In this document: in pieces, positions 45,382-54,458 of the stretch
Layout: the number at the start of each line of letters is the position of its first letter
Position numbering within the stretch: the first letter of the stretch is position 1
Assembly (NCBI RefSeq): GCF_900167445.1
Contig: NZ_FUZT01000007.1
Coordinates: 221,474 to 285,473, forward strand
Source of the DNA: Maledivibacter halophilus
Lineage (GTDB): Bacteria; Bacillota; Clostridia; Peptostreptococcales; Caminicellaceae
DNA: 64,000 nucleotides
Direction of reading: 5' to 3'
Program-made: the position numbers and the translations under genes
The notes under the pieces: model-generated
Seen by the model: only the letters and a program-made list of their open reading frames with translations
What the model was told of the DNA's origin: nothing
The model's database searches: none

Positions 45382-47133
45382 CTATTTAACTTTTTCTATA
45401 ATTGCCTTATTCGCATTAAGTTCTTTTGCTATCTTCATAAATTTTTCATTTAACTGCTCCTTTTTCTCTTCCTCTAAAGGTTCAGCAAGTTTTCCACTTA
45501 TAAATGATAATTCACATTCCAAACGTCTAATATTATTGCTTATTTGATTATAATCCCTTCCTATCTTATCTTGTACAAATTCTTCTTGTTTTTTGGATAG
45601 ATAATAACAATAATCTCCGTCATAGAACTTTATTTTTTTATTTTCAATTTCAATTATTCTATTAGCAATCTTTTTGATGAAGTATCTATCGTGGGAAACA
45701 AAGATTATGCTCCCTTGAAAGTCTTCTAATGCTTCTTCTATCTTTTCTTTAGAGATAATATCCATATAATTTGTTGGCTCATCAAGTATAAGCAAATTAG
45801 CTCCTGATAATATCAGCTTAGCAAAAGCAACTCTACATTTTTCTCCCATACTCAGGTCATTAATTGTTTTCTGTATATCATCTTCCTTAAAAAATAATAC
45901 TGCTAAAAGCATTCTTGCCTCGTCAGGTCTTGAACCAATTAGCAAAATCTCATCAATAATATTGTTTTTACTATTTAAATTACCGAGTTCCTGAGAAAAA
46001 TATCCTATTCTTACTGAGGGATTTATCACAACTTTTCCCTCATATTCACCATCTAGGTCTTTAATGATTTTTAGCAATGTAGTTTTTCCAACACCATTGT
46101 CACCTATTAATGCTATTTTATCTTCTCTCATAACATTAAAAGATATTTTTTCAAATATCGTCCTTTTCCCATATTTTTTATAAAGATTCTCTACCCTAAC
46201 CAAAATAGGAGGTAGTTTTGCTTCTAATATATTTTTATTTATAACTTCAAATGCAGGTGATACAATTTTTTTAGGCTTATCGATTTTATTAGTTTCTAAT
46301 TTTTCAAGTTCTCTTTCCTTAGCTTTTATGACACTAGCATGTTTTTTTGATTTTGCTCTATAAAAATCATTTTGTCCTGCTGAACTATGGGCACTAGTAA
46401 ACCAGTTTTTTCTCTCACTTATAACTTTCTCTAAGCTTTGTATTTTAGATTGTTGCTTCTCATACTCCTTCATGATACTTTTAATTTCATTTTCCTTCTG
46501 AATTTTATACTCACTGTAATTACCTTTGTATACTTTTAAACTTTCCGATGTTAACTCCCAGATTTTATTTGTAACTTTATCTAGAAAGAAACGATCATGT
46601 GATATAACTAATATAGTTTTATTTAATTGGATAAGATATTCTTCAAGCCATTGACAACTTACTAAATCTAGATGATTAGTAGGCTCATCTAATATCAATA
46701 AATCAAAATTACTTATCATTATCTTACAAAGCATAAGTTTAGTTTTTTCTCCACCACTTAAATATTTTGCTTTTTGATACCATAATTCTTTTGCTAAACC
46801 AATTGTATTTAATGCTTTCTGTATAATAAACTCTGGTTTTCTAGTATTACTATCATTTGAAAGAGAGAACTTAAATAACTCATCATAAGCTGAAATGTTC
46901 GCATCAAATTTAGGTTCTTGATCTATATAAAGAATTTTTAATGAAGAAGAAATTTCAACTTTTCCTTTCTCACTAGTTTCTCTACCAGATATTATCTTAG
47001 CAAGTGTTGTTTTACCAATACCATTAGTGCCAATAAGACCAATCCTATCTTCACTATCGATTCTTCCATTTATATTTTCAAATATTTTCTTCCCATCATA
47101 ACTTTTATATAAATTTTCAAAATAGAAATTCAT
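45382..47133 (-). CDS. ABC-F ATPase, probable ribosome-protection antibiotic resistance protein
   Basis: 583 residues, two ABC domains on one chain with no membrane segments. Walker A motifs are GTNGIGKTT and GDNGVGKTT; signatures LSGGEKTKLML and LSMGEKCRVAF. A charged linker with the ribosome-binding P-site tip lies between (SIMKEYEKQQSKIQSLEKVI). ABC-F proteins displace antibiotics from the ribosome. The attenuator leader upstream, like those of vga, lsa and vmlR-type genes, argues for inducible resistance to peptidyl-transferase drugs. Confidence 0.88.
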   Translation of the reverse strand: MNFYFENLYKSYDGKKIFENINGRIDSEDRIGLIGTNGIGKTTLAKIISGRETSEKGKVEISSSLKILYIDQEPKFDANISAYDELFKFSLSNDSNTRKPEFIIQKALNTIGLAKELWYQKAKYLSGGEKTKLMLCKIMISNFDLLILDEPTNHLDLVSCQWLEEYLIQLNKTILVISHDRFFLDKVTNKIWELTSESLKVYKGNYSEYKIQKENEIKSIMKEYEKQQSKIQSLEKVISERKNWFTSAHSSAGQNDFYRAKSKKHASVIKAKERELEKLETNKIDKPKKIVSPAFEVINKNILEAKLPPILVRVENLYKKYGKRTIFEKISFNVMREDKIALIGDNGVGKTTLLKIIKDLDGEYEGKVVINPSVRIGYFSQELGNLNSKNNIIDEILLIGSRPDEARMLLAVLFFKEDDIQKTINDLSMGEKCRVAFAKLILSGANLLILDEPTNYMDIISKEKIEEALEDFQGSIIFVSHDRYFIKKIANRIIEIENKKIKFYDGDYCYYLSKKQEEFVQDKIGRDYNQISNNIRRLECELSFISGKLAEPLEEEKKEQLNEKFMKIAKELNANKAIIEKVK

Positions 47134-47181
47134 AATATCATCCCCTTAGTTATTTTAATTGTATATGCCTAAGAGTTGATA

Positions 47182-47229
47182 GAAAAACAAAAAACTGCAA
47201 TTAAAACACACAGGTGCTTTATTGCAGTT
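47182..47229 (-). promoter_or_regulatory. Leader terminator of the ABC-F attenuator
   Basis: On the minus strand AACTGCAAT pairs with ATTGCAGTT (20-nt loop) and is followed by TTTTTTG. It ends 49 nt before the ABC-F start codon, so transcription would stop here unless the leader refolds. Confidence 0.75.
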
Positions 47230-47358
47230 ACCTTAATCTATGTCACTAAATATATAAATTTATAATTAACTTAGATTGCCTGTTTATGTTTTTAACTATC
47301 ATCTCTTAAAAAAGTGCACACTACTCCCTTGTACACGAGTTTAAGATTTTTTATTCAA

Positions 47359-47388
47359 TTACTTATTAGTTAAAAACATTATATTCAT
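47359..47388 (-). CDS. Leader peptide uORF of the ABC-F gene
   Basis: Nine codons, MNIMFLTNK, behind a perfect GGAGG with 5-base spacing. Thirteen bases over codons 4-7 (47367-47379) are exactly complementary to 47286-47298 further down the leader. A ribosome stalled on this peptide would open that pairing and could favour an antiterminated fold. This is the classic layout of drug-inducible ABC-F and erm leaders. Confidence 0.7.
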   Translation of the reverse strand: MNIMFLTNK

Positions 47389-47583
47389 CTTTACCTCCAT
47401 ATTATAAACTTTAGATTTTTTGATACAAATAAATATTATCATAAATTTATTTCAAATTCAATGTGAATATAAAATTGTCGCTTACTCAATCTCTTTTAAA
47501 TATTAAATTATTTATGCCTATCTGTTTATCAATCAGCAAAAGTATTAATACAATAAGTTATAAGCTCTACTAAAATAGCCACT

Positions 47584-47623
47584 AAAAAATCCTGAATTCA
47601 ATCATTCGAATTCAGGATTTTTT
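47584..47623 (-). terminator. Terminator of the serine recombinase gene
   Basis: A 16-bp perfect stem (AAAAAATCCTGAATTC and its complement) with an 8-nt loop, 66 nt after the recombinase stop codon. Confidence 0.8.
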
Positions 47624-47688
47624 ACTACCTATTTTCAATTTTTTAAGCTAAAAATCTACTTATTTCTAACGTGTTCCCACATACCATA

Positions 47689-49542
47689 TCATATAGCAAT
47701 TCTTATTTCGATACTCCTTTTTAGGTCTTTTTCAGGGTGATTTTCACTATTTTTGCTAAAAGAATAGAAATCACAAAACTGCTGAAACACCAGTAAAATC
47801 AATGGTTGCGACGACATAGTCGTACAACTGTCTCCACATGTGTCGATTCCGTTATAGGAATACACGGTTTCATCTTTTATACCGTGTATTCCATTAGGCT
47901 TTTTTACAGTACAGTCCTCCTCTAATTGTAAACCTGTTTTAAAAATAAAAGTAACTGAATAAGGATTTCTTATACCTGATTCATCGACTTTTCCAATAAC
48001 TACTTTATCGATGATATTCTCAAATATCTCTCTATCAAATTTTTCAAGTAGCTCATTATTGTCAAATACTTTCCTAAAGGATTTCATTTTCTTCTCTAAT
48101 TCTTTTTGTTCTTCATAAGCATTTCCTAATTGATCTTGTTCATCTTTTAGTTTCTCAATTTCAGATGTTGTATCATGATACTTTGCTTCATAGGTTTCTT
48201 TATTAATTATACCATCAATATTTAGTTCAACAAGCTTACTTAACTTATTTTCTAATTTATAAATGTCTTCACTTATTTTTCTCAACTTCTTAGTTAGATT
48301 ACTTTTGCCAATTGATTCTTCAACGGTTTTTAGAAATTCTACAACTACATCTTTATTATTTGTACACATAAGATTGAAGGAATCTACAAAGGCAGCTTCT
48401 AATGCTTGCTCACTTATACTCTTAAAATGATTACAATATTTTTTGCCTTTTTTTGTACCTGTAATACATGCCCAGACTATTTTTCTATAGGTGACATTAT
48501 TTCCATGCCATGAGCGTCTTCCTATAGTGCTGCCACAAAACCCGCATTTCATCATACTGCTAAATGCATATTTTCTACTGTATTTCTCACGCTTTAATCC
48601 TTTTTCCATGGATTTTCTCGGGCTTCTTTTTGCCAGGATTCGTTGGGCTTCTTCAAATACTTCTTTTGAAATGATAGGTTCGTGGTGATCCTTTACATAG
48701 TATTTATCCTCTTCCCCAAAGTTATCTAATCTTCTATGGGTGATTGGGTCTACTGTAAAAGTTTTTCCCATTAATAAATCGCCTTTGTATTTCTCGTTCT
48801 TAATAATACCTCTAACTGTACTTTCTCCCCAGTTAGTACTACCCCTTTTAGTCTTGTACTTTAATTTTGTCAATTCCTTTGCAATAACATAACAGCCCAT
48901 TCCTGAAATATATCTATTAAAAATATATTTAATTATTTCTGCTTCTTTTTCATTAACGGTTAGAATTTTTTGCTTTGGATCATAATCATATCCCAAGCAA
49001 CCATTAAATCCTGTCATTTCTCCTCTTTTCATCTTCATCTTTAAGCCCATTTTCACATTGGCTGATATGGATTCACTCTCCTGTTGAGCTAATGAACTTA
49101 AAATAACTAGTAGCATTTCACCATTCATTGTTAATGTGTTAATATTTTCTTTTTCAAAGAATATGGCTACGTTATGCTTTTTTAAAAGTCTTACATATTT
49201 TAAAGTATCTAAAGTATTGCGGGCAAATCTTGATATAGATTTTGTAATAATCAAGTCTATTTTATCATCTAATGCATCGTTAATCATCTTTTGAAAACTA
49301 ATTCTATTGTTTATTTGTGTACCTGATATAGCTTCATCAGCATATATTTCTACTAATTCCCACTCACTATTGCTTTGTACTAGTTGCCTATAATGTAATA
49401 CTTGAGAATTATAGCTTAGTAACTGCTCTTCTGAATCAGTACTTACACGACAATAGGCAGCAACTCTTATTCGTTCAATCTTTTTAGAATTTCTTCTATT
49501 TATTCTATCTGAACGAGCTTCTATAACATGTACTTCTTTCAC
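47689..49542 (-). CDS. Large serine recombinase (integrase of the element)
   Basis: 617 residues. The N-terminal resolvase domain has the catalytic serine S34 in AAYCRVSTDSEEQ, plus YADEAISGTQINNR. A recombinase domain (GYDYDPKQKILTVNEKEAE), a zinc ribbon (MKCGFCGSTIGRRSW ... CNHFKSI) and a coiled coil follow. Such enzymes integrate and excise ICEs and phages. The last 40 or so codons lie in the 80-bp repeat also found at 43230, so an att site may overlap the gene end. First gene of the element read from this side. Confidence 0.93.
   Translation of the reverse strand: MKEVHVIEARSDRINRRNSKKIERIRVAAYCRVSTDSEEQLLSYNSQVLHYRQLVQSNSEWELVEIYADEAISGTQINNRISFQKMINDALDDKIDLIITKSISRFARNTLDTLKYVRLLKKHNVAIFFEKENINTLTMNGEMLLVILSSLAQQESESISANVKMGLKMKMKRGEMTGFNGCLGYDYDPKQKILTVNEKEAEIIKYIFNRYISGMGCYVIAKELTKLKYKTKRGSTNWGESTVRGIIKNEKYKGDLLMGKTFTVDPITHRRLDNFGEEDKYYVKDHHEPIISKEVFEEAQRILAKRSPRKSMEKGLKREKYSRKYAFSSMMKCGFCGSTIGRRSWHGNNVTYRKIVWACITGTKKGKKYCNHFKSISEQALEAAFVDSFNLMCTNNKDVVVEFLKTVEESIGKSNLTKKLRKISEDIYKLENKLSKLVELNIDGIINKETYEAKYHDTTSEIEKLKDEQDQLGNAYEEQKELEKKMKSFRKVFDNNELLEKFDREIFENIIDKVVIGKVDESGIRNPYSVTFIFKTGLQLEEDCTVKKPNGIHGIKDETVYSYNGIDTCGDSCTTMSSQPLILLVFQQFCDFYSFSKNSENHPEKDLKRSIEIRIAI
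47763..47843. repeat. Imperfect direct repeat flanking the ABC-F cassette (right)
   Basis: Partner of 43230-43308, inside the 3' end of the recombinase gene. The segment between the two copies is about 4.5 kb and holds the AraC, nucleotidyltransferase and ABC-F genes. Confidence 0.6.
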
Positions 49543-49587
49543 TGTTTTTCTCCTTCCTTTTATTATTACTTCTTAATCAAAGTGTGC

Positions 49588-49758
49588 TTACATTCTACTA
49601 CATTCTGTTTTCAACCCCCAAGGGATGGTTTCATTTATTTTATATTTCTTTCTTAATTTATTTTTTATGAGATCATATTCCATTATAGATATTAATTCTT
49701 TATCAGATAATTTCTTTAACATGACTAACTGCATGTTATACATTAAAATATTATCCAT
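49588..49758 (-). CDS. Small SHOCT-like protein
   Basis: 56 residues from the ATG at 49758 (AGGAGAAGGGGG upstream). MLKKLSDKELISIMEYDLIK then NKLRKKYKI resembles the SHOCT pattern (a short helical oligomerisation motif) seen beside serine recombinases in clostridial ICEs. It lies 45 bp upstream of the recombinase gene and overlaps nothing. Possibly a recombination directionality or accessory factor; that role is inference. Confidence 0.65.
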   Translation of the reverse strand: MDNILMYNMQLVMLKKLSDKELISIMEYDLIKNKLRKKYKINETIPWGLKTECSRM

Positions 49759-49796
49759 GATTTTCCCCCTTCTCCTCAAATCAATCATCATTTTTT

Positions 49797-52031
49797 TCAT
49801 AAAAAATATTCAGGGTCTTTTTTCTCCTGAATAAATGTTTTTATATCTTCTATGTTGTATGTAATCTTGCATTTAGGTAGAGCCTGCCGAACTGCTTCTT
49901 TATATTGCATATTTGCTCTTATATCTAAAATCGATATGACCGCTGTATCTGTTTCTGTTCTTATAGCTCGACCATATCCTTGTTTTAATTTTGTTAACAT
50001 CTGTGGTATTAGAATATCTTCTTTGAACTTTTGATAATCATTTATTTGTGATTTTTTGTATTCTGTTATTGGGTCAGGGATTAAAAAAGGTAACTTTACT
50101 ATAATAAGATGAGATAATATATCACCTGTAAAATTAATACCTTCCCATATACTTCCACAAGCTAATAAAACGCCGTTTTTACTTTTTCGATAATCACTTA
50201 TAGCTGAACTATTCCCTCTAGATAAAATGAAAAGTGGATAGTGTATAGACTTATCTTTCAATATTCTATAAATCTTGCTCATCATTTCATATGATGTAAA
50301 TAATACTAAAGCATGTCCATAGCTTGCATTAATTAGTTGAATAATTCTGTTTCCTACTTTCATGATGTATTCATCGTTATCTTGCTTGGGGGAAGGTATA
50401 TCATTTGCTTGATATAGTAGGGTATTGTCATAATAATTAAATGGCGATAGCTTATGAATTTCTTGTACTTCTGTAGTTTCACTAATCCCCAATATGTTTT
50501 TAATATAACTAAAGTCACCATTAACGGATAAGGTACCACTAGTTAGTAGAATCGGTTTATTTCCCTTAAAAATATCTTGTCCTAACATTTCATTTACTTC
50601 TTTAGGAACCCCTCTAATAACAACTTCCTTAGATTGAATAGGACTCTCTATCCATATAATTGACTGGTTGCTCATTATCATATCAATGCAGTCTCCTAAT
50701 TTTTCAAAAGCAATTTGTTCTCCTCTTTTTCTATCAGGAATGAATAATATAATATTAAATACTTGATTTTTTAATCTTCGTAACTCTTGATGTAATTTTG
50801 TTCTGTCTTTTACAGGATACTTATTAGATTCTTCATCATTTTTCAAAGTATCTAATTTAATATTTCCAAAAATGTTGTTAACAATTTTAATAACTTCATT
50901 ACAGTGTTTAACTAGTGATTTTAAATGTTTATCTTTTTTATTCTTTGGCTTAATCTTTTTTATAAGGTTGAGTATTTCACTTTTCTCTAATTCTAAGGTC
51001 TGCATATCTATATAAACATCGGGTAACTTATGTGCTTCATCATAAATTACTATCTTATAGTCAGGTAATAGCGGCGTTCCTTCCTTTTCTCTTTTTAATA
51101 AATCTGCAATCATATAATGATGATTGGTAACTTGAAAAAAATGTTTCGGTTGATTCATCTGTTCAAGGAGTTTTCTATATCGACAATATTTATTTTCTGG
51201 ACAGCTTCTGCAATGTTTTGAAATCACTTTTATTCGCTGCCTATCATAATTCCTAAGCCTATTGACGCTGTCTAAATCCACATGATTACCTTCTATTAAA
51301 TTTTTCAATATCCCATATTCTTTTGGATTTTTCTTAAATGGACTAAGATTATCAACATAATTTTTCAATCGCAAATCACAAATGTAATTTTCTCGACCTT
51401 TTCTAATAACAGCTGTTATAGCTTCATCTATAATTCCATGGGATAATAGCATTTTTGATATTTCAGGCACATATTCTCTTACTATAGCCTTTTGAAGTCG
51501 TTTACTTGATGTCGATATAACGATTGGTTGATTAATTATTTTATTCATACCAGATTTATTATTAATATGATAAACAATTGATGCAACAAGATAAGCATGG
51601 GTTTTTCCTAAGCCTACTGCAATATCACTTAATGAAATAGCTTGTTTTTTCATGGTTCTATACATATGCTTTGAAAGGTCTATTTGCTCCATTCTTATTT
51701 TAAATCCAAAGCTTGTAAGTACTGTTGTAAATATATAATCAATAAGTTCCTCTCCATCAGTTGGATAGCTAATATTATAAAATGAAAGATCAGCTACTTT
51801 TGATAATAAGGCTTCATAACCATCTGTTTCTATAGCCCGCTTTTTATATCCCAAGTACTTGGTATTACCTGTAATATAATTGTAGACTCTATACTTATAG
51901 GTTTTACCAGTATAAGTTTCTGTCACAACACAGTCTCTTGAAATAAATATTCCTCTTTCTCTTTTCTCTAGCTTTACTTTTTCCTTCAATTTATTTATTG
52001 CATAATGAGTATTTCTATTTATTGCACACAT
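49797..52031 (-). CDS. DinG/XPD-family ATP-dependent DNA helicase
   Basis: 744 residues. Walker A DIAVGLGKT (around 140-144), Walker B IVIYDEAHKL, and late helicase motifs CGSIWEGINF and QGYGRAIRTETD. An iron-sulfur cluster motif is visible as CRSCPENKYCRYR with an earlier cysteine at ENYIC. DinG-type helicases unwind 5'-3' and resolve R-loops; mobile-element versions may aid replication or defence. The structured leader at 52141-52425 lies directly upstream. Confidence 0.88.
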   Translation of the reverse strand: MCAINRNTHYAINKLKEKVKLEKRERGIFISRDCVVTETYTGKTYKYRVYNYITGNTKYLGYKKRAIETDGYEALLSKVADLSFYNISYPTDGEELIDYIFTTVLTSFGFKIRMEQIDLSKHMYRTMKKQAISLSDIAVGLGKTHAYLVASIVYHINNKSGMNKIINQPIVISTSSKRLQKAIVREYVPEISKMLLSHGIIDEAITAVIRKGRENYICDLRLKNYVDNLSPFKKNPKEYGILKNLIEGNHVDLDSVNRLRNYDRQRIKVISKHCRSCPENKYCRYRKLLEQMNQPKHFFQVTNHHYMIADLLKREKEGTPLLPDYKIVIYDEAHKLPDVYIDMQTLELEKSEILNLIKKIKPKNKKDKHLKSLVKHCNEVIKIVNNIFGNIKLDTLKNDEESNKYPVKDRTKLHQELRRLKNQVFNIILFIPDRKRGEQIAFEKLGDCIDMIMSNQSIIWIESPIQSKEVVIRGVPKEVNEMLGQDIFKGNKPILLTSGTLSVNGDFSYIKNILGISETTEVQEIHKLSPFNYYDNTLLYQANDIPSPKQDNDEYIMKVGNRIIQLINASYGHALVLFTSYEMMSKIYRILKDKSIHYPLFILSRGNSSAISDYRKSKNGVLLACGSIWEGINFTGDILSHLIIVKLPFLIPDPITEYKKSQINDYQKFKEDILIPQMLTKLKQGYGRAIRTETDTAVISILDIRANMQYKEAVRQALPKCKITYNIEDIKTFIQEKKDPEYFL

Positions 52032-52140
52032 TTTAAATCATCCTCCATTGTACTTTTATTTTTATTAACAACATTCCTATACAGCCCAGTAATATTGCTT
52101 CATAGGAATACTGTTAATAATATTAGATTTCATAATTTAT

Positions 52141-52425
52141 ATTTCTAAGGCGAATAGCGGTAACTATTCTCATAGAACCTAATGTAACTCTCAGCTTGCA
52201 AATTACACTATTTTCTCCAATGGGATCTCCATTAGCTGCACTCCATATGTTTATTAGGACTATGCAGAAGTATCATCTTGACTTTTCCCCTGTAGGTCAT
52301 AGCGATTAATTTCAACCATGAAATTATTTTTAATCAACCTTTATCGCTCTCATAAAATGGTCATGGCGAGGTTATTAATGTCGCTTTCCTTTCGGCTACA
52401 AGGTAATGTACCTTAGAAAGAGGGT
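52141..52425 (-). ncRNA. Structured RNA-like leader, copy 2
   Basis: On the minus strand: AAGGTACATTACCTT hairpin, GGAAAGCGACAT, AGCGATAAAGG paired with AATCGCT, ATGACC, GATGATACTTCT, AGTCCTAA, a TGGAGATCCCATTGGAG hairpin and a final AATAGTTACCGCTATT hairpin. The conserved blocks are shared with 26400-26735. It precedes the DinG-family gene, so it could be a cis-regulator or an independent RNA. Confidence 0.55.
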
Positions 52426-52431
52426 ATGAAT

Positions 52432-52463
52432 GACTGGCTAGAAGAACATCTTCTAGCCCAGTC
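52432..52463. terminator. Hairpin upstream of the structured leader
   Basis: A near-perfect 14-bp stem, GACTGGCTAGAAGA / TCTTCTAGCCCAGTC, lies between the sigma-like gene and the structured element. Probably a terminator or processing site. Confidence 0.5.
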
Positions 52464-52535
52464 AGTATTTTTCAAAGTTCATGAAAGGAAAAGTTCCCTT
52501 CATAAACTAGGAAAAAAAATGCTGATTTGTACCCC

Positions 52536-53015
52536 CTATTTGAAAAAGTTTTTTATTTTTTTTCTTGCCTGTTCTACGGATTTTTGTATTTTTGTATGGT
52601 TAACCCCTTCTTTAGCTGCAATTTCTCGATAAGTCATTCCATCAATGCAATGTGCAATAAACCTTCTCTTTTGAGTTTCTGTTAAGCAACTAAATGCTTG
52701 CAAAATCTTCTTACGATCATTGCTTTCAATTAATTTATCTAAAGCATTAGACTTCCTATTTTTTAGCATCTTCTTACCTTCTGCATATTCTAAGCTGATA
52801 TGAATAATATGATTTCTATCTGTTCTTTCCGCTGATGCTTGTCTCTTATCATCGCTTTCTAAAAAATTTCTTGCTTCTTTACATTTAGCACATGTATATG
52901 CTGATTTTTCTATACAGTTATTACAGTATTGCTGGATATAAAAAGTACACTTAGGGCAAAAGCTTTCTTGATCTTTAGCTTCTCTACATACTTCACATAA
53001 AATTATCTTATTCAT
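52536..53015 (-). CDS. Sigma-70 region 4-like HTH protein with N-terminal zinc motif
   Basis: 159 residues. The N-terminus has four CxxC pairs (CEVCREAKD, CPKCTFY, CNNCIEK, CAKCKEA) that should bind zinc. The C-terminus is a sigma region 4-like HTH (LTETQKRRFIAHCIDGMTYR, EIAAKEGVNHTKIQKSV). Homologues are common in clostridial ICEs. It probably acts on element promoters. It follows the ArpU-like gene after a 345-bp gap with two terminators. Confidence 0.7.
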   Translation of the reverse strand: MNKIILCEVCREAKDQESFCPKCTFYIQQYCNNCIEKSAYTCAKCKEARNFLESDDKRQASAERTDRNHIIHISLEYAEGKKMLKNRKSNALDKLIESNDRKKILQAFSCLTETQKRRFIAHCIDGMTYREIAAKEGVNHTKIQKSVEQARKKIKNFFK

Positions 53016-53146
53016 TTGGCAACCTCCGATTTTGAATTTTTTAAGTGATATTTCAAAACCGAAGGTTAGGGAGAACGTATTTTTACTGACATGATTTCTA
53101 CTCCTCTCTTTACCAAAAACACAGTAGAAGAGAGAAATCTGCCCAT

Positions 53147-53228
53147 AAAAAAAAGCCGCATCAAAAGTGCGGCCATTTAAAGTTGGGTATAAAAAAAGAC
53201 CCTATAACAATTAAAGTTATAGAGTCTG
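53147..53228 (-). terminator. Tandem intrinsic terminators
   Basis: Stem GCCGCA/TGCGGC (53155-53175) followed by eight T on the minus strand, and stem GACTCTATAAC/GTTATAGGGTC (53200-53228) followed by seven T. Both lie after the ArpU-like gene and should stop leftward transcription. Confidence 0.8.
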
Positions 53229-53360
53229 TCATTTCTTCTATATGTAATTTTTGGATAGGTATTCCATATTACCATTGTAACTGAAGTTGACATTCCAAGT
53301 CAGTAGCAAAGCAGTCCTTTTTTAGTCCCTATTTAGTTCCAAATTAATTCCATTTATATC

Positions 53361-53879
53361 TTATATCGGAAGAGTTTTCATAATTGTTGGTATGATAAAT
53401 CCCCATAGAGAAACACCAAATAAATGAATGGCTTCTTTCCTTTTTCTATAATAAGTTGTTCTAGCCATATCTAACGATTCAAGCATTTCCCTTTCACTGT
53501 ATTTATATTTCACAAAAAAATTTTTACTTATAATTTCATAGTAAAGTTGTCCATTGTAAGGATATTCTTTTACATGTATTAGTGCTCTTTCTATAGCTTC
53601 AAGCATTATCATATTCTCAGCAACATTCATTAATTTGTCTTTCAGTTCCCTTGCCTTTTTCTCTTCCCCTAGCTGGCTCATTATTTCTAGTCCACTGTAA
53701 TCTTCTGTTCCATAGGTTTCGCTATGCTCACACACAATATCTTGATAATTAGTTGCATTCTCCCAAGCTACGGTAGAATAAGTTTTAAGAAGTAACCTGG
53801 CATTGTGATATGTCTCTGCATCTATCTTTTTATGTATTTCTATTTTGTTTAATAAACTATTATAGATTGTTTCAGTCAT
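53361..53879 (-). CDS. ArpU/sigma-like transcription regulator of the element
   Basis: 172 residues. The C-terminal helix-turn-helix YSEREMLESLDMARTTYYRK followed by KEAIHLFGVSLWG is typical of ArpU-type late regulators of phages and ICEs. It is the first leftward gene behind a consensus promoter at 53972-54000 that carries repeats likely bound by the ImmR-type repressor. It therefore probably triggers element activation. Confidence 0.75.
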   Translation of the reverse strand: MTETIYNSLLNKIEIHKKIDAETYHNARLLLKTYSTVAWENATNYQDIVCEHSETYGTEDYSGLEIMSQLGEEKKARELKDKLMNVAENMIMLEAIERALIHVKEYPYNGQLYYEIISKNFFVKYKYSEREMLESLDMARTTYYRKRKEAIHLFGVSLWGFIIPTIMKTLPI

Positions 53880-53902
53880 ACCCTAACCCCCTTATTTCTT
53901 AT

Positions 53903-54000
53903 TTGACAATAACTTAATGTGCGCATATAATAATAGTAACACGAACTTATTATTCGTTTCCTATATTTGCTATTATACCCGCATAATCTATTCGTGTCAA
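53903..54000. promoter_or_regulatory. Two face-to-face consensus promoters and operators of the ImmR switch
   Basis: Plus strand: TTGACA (53903-53908), 17 bp, TATAAT (53926-53931), towards immR. Minus strand: TTGACA (53995-54000), 17 bp, TATAAT (53972-53977), towards the ArpU-like gene. Both match the sigma-A consensus in all twelve positions, and the transcripts overlap. ACGAA/TTCGT inverted repeats lie between them (53941-53957) and at 53990-54005. Confidence 0.75.
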
Positions 54001-54029
54001 CCCGAACTTTATTCAAGGAGGTGTTAAGA

Positions 54030-54440
54030 TTGAATTTAGGAAGTAAATTAAAGCATTTAAGAACATCTAAAGATTTAACACAAAAGGAGCTTGCCAATGC
54101 TTTAGGAGTCAGTACACGACAGATTCAAAATTATGAAGGAAACACTCAAAATCCATCTAAAAAAGTTATTTTGAAGATTATGGAGATTTTTAATGTATCT
54201 GCTGATTATTTGCTAACAGAAGAAGAAGCCTTTATTATGGAAGCAAAGGAACAAGGAGGCTCTCGTGGGAAAGAAAGAGCTGAACAAATAATTAAGGAAA
54301 CTACTGCACTTTTTGCTGGGGGAGAACTAAGTCAAGAAGATAAAGATGCTGTATTTCAAATCATGCAAGAGATTTATTGGGAATCTAAAGTCATTAATAA
54401 GAAATATACGCCTAAAAAGTATTTAAAAAAACAAAAATAA
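54030..54440 (+). CDS. immR: ImmR-like XRE repressor
   Basis: 136 residues from the TTG at 54030, chosen because GGAGGTG precedes it and the protein then begins NLGSKLKHLRTSKDLTQK. An N-terminal lambda-type HTH (TQKELANALGVSTRQIQNYE) and a C-terminal oligomerisation part are present. The next gene is an ImmA-type protease, the pair that controls excision of ICEBs1 in Bacillus. It should repress the ArpU-side promoter in the quiescent state. Confidence 0.8.
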   Translation: MNLGSKLKHLRTSKDLTQKELANALGVSTRQIQNYEGNTQNPSKKVILKIMEIFNVSADYLLTEEEAFIMEAKEQGGSRGKERAEQIIKETTALFAGGELSQEDKDAVFQIMQEIYWESKVINKKYTPKKYLKKQK

Positions 54441-54458
54441 GCTTTATGGGGGATACCT

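Noticed and set aside
47134..47688. A CRISPR-like or small-repeat array
   Set aside because: The repeats found are the attenuator arms and one terminator; no regularly spaced repeats occur anywhere in the window.
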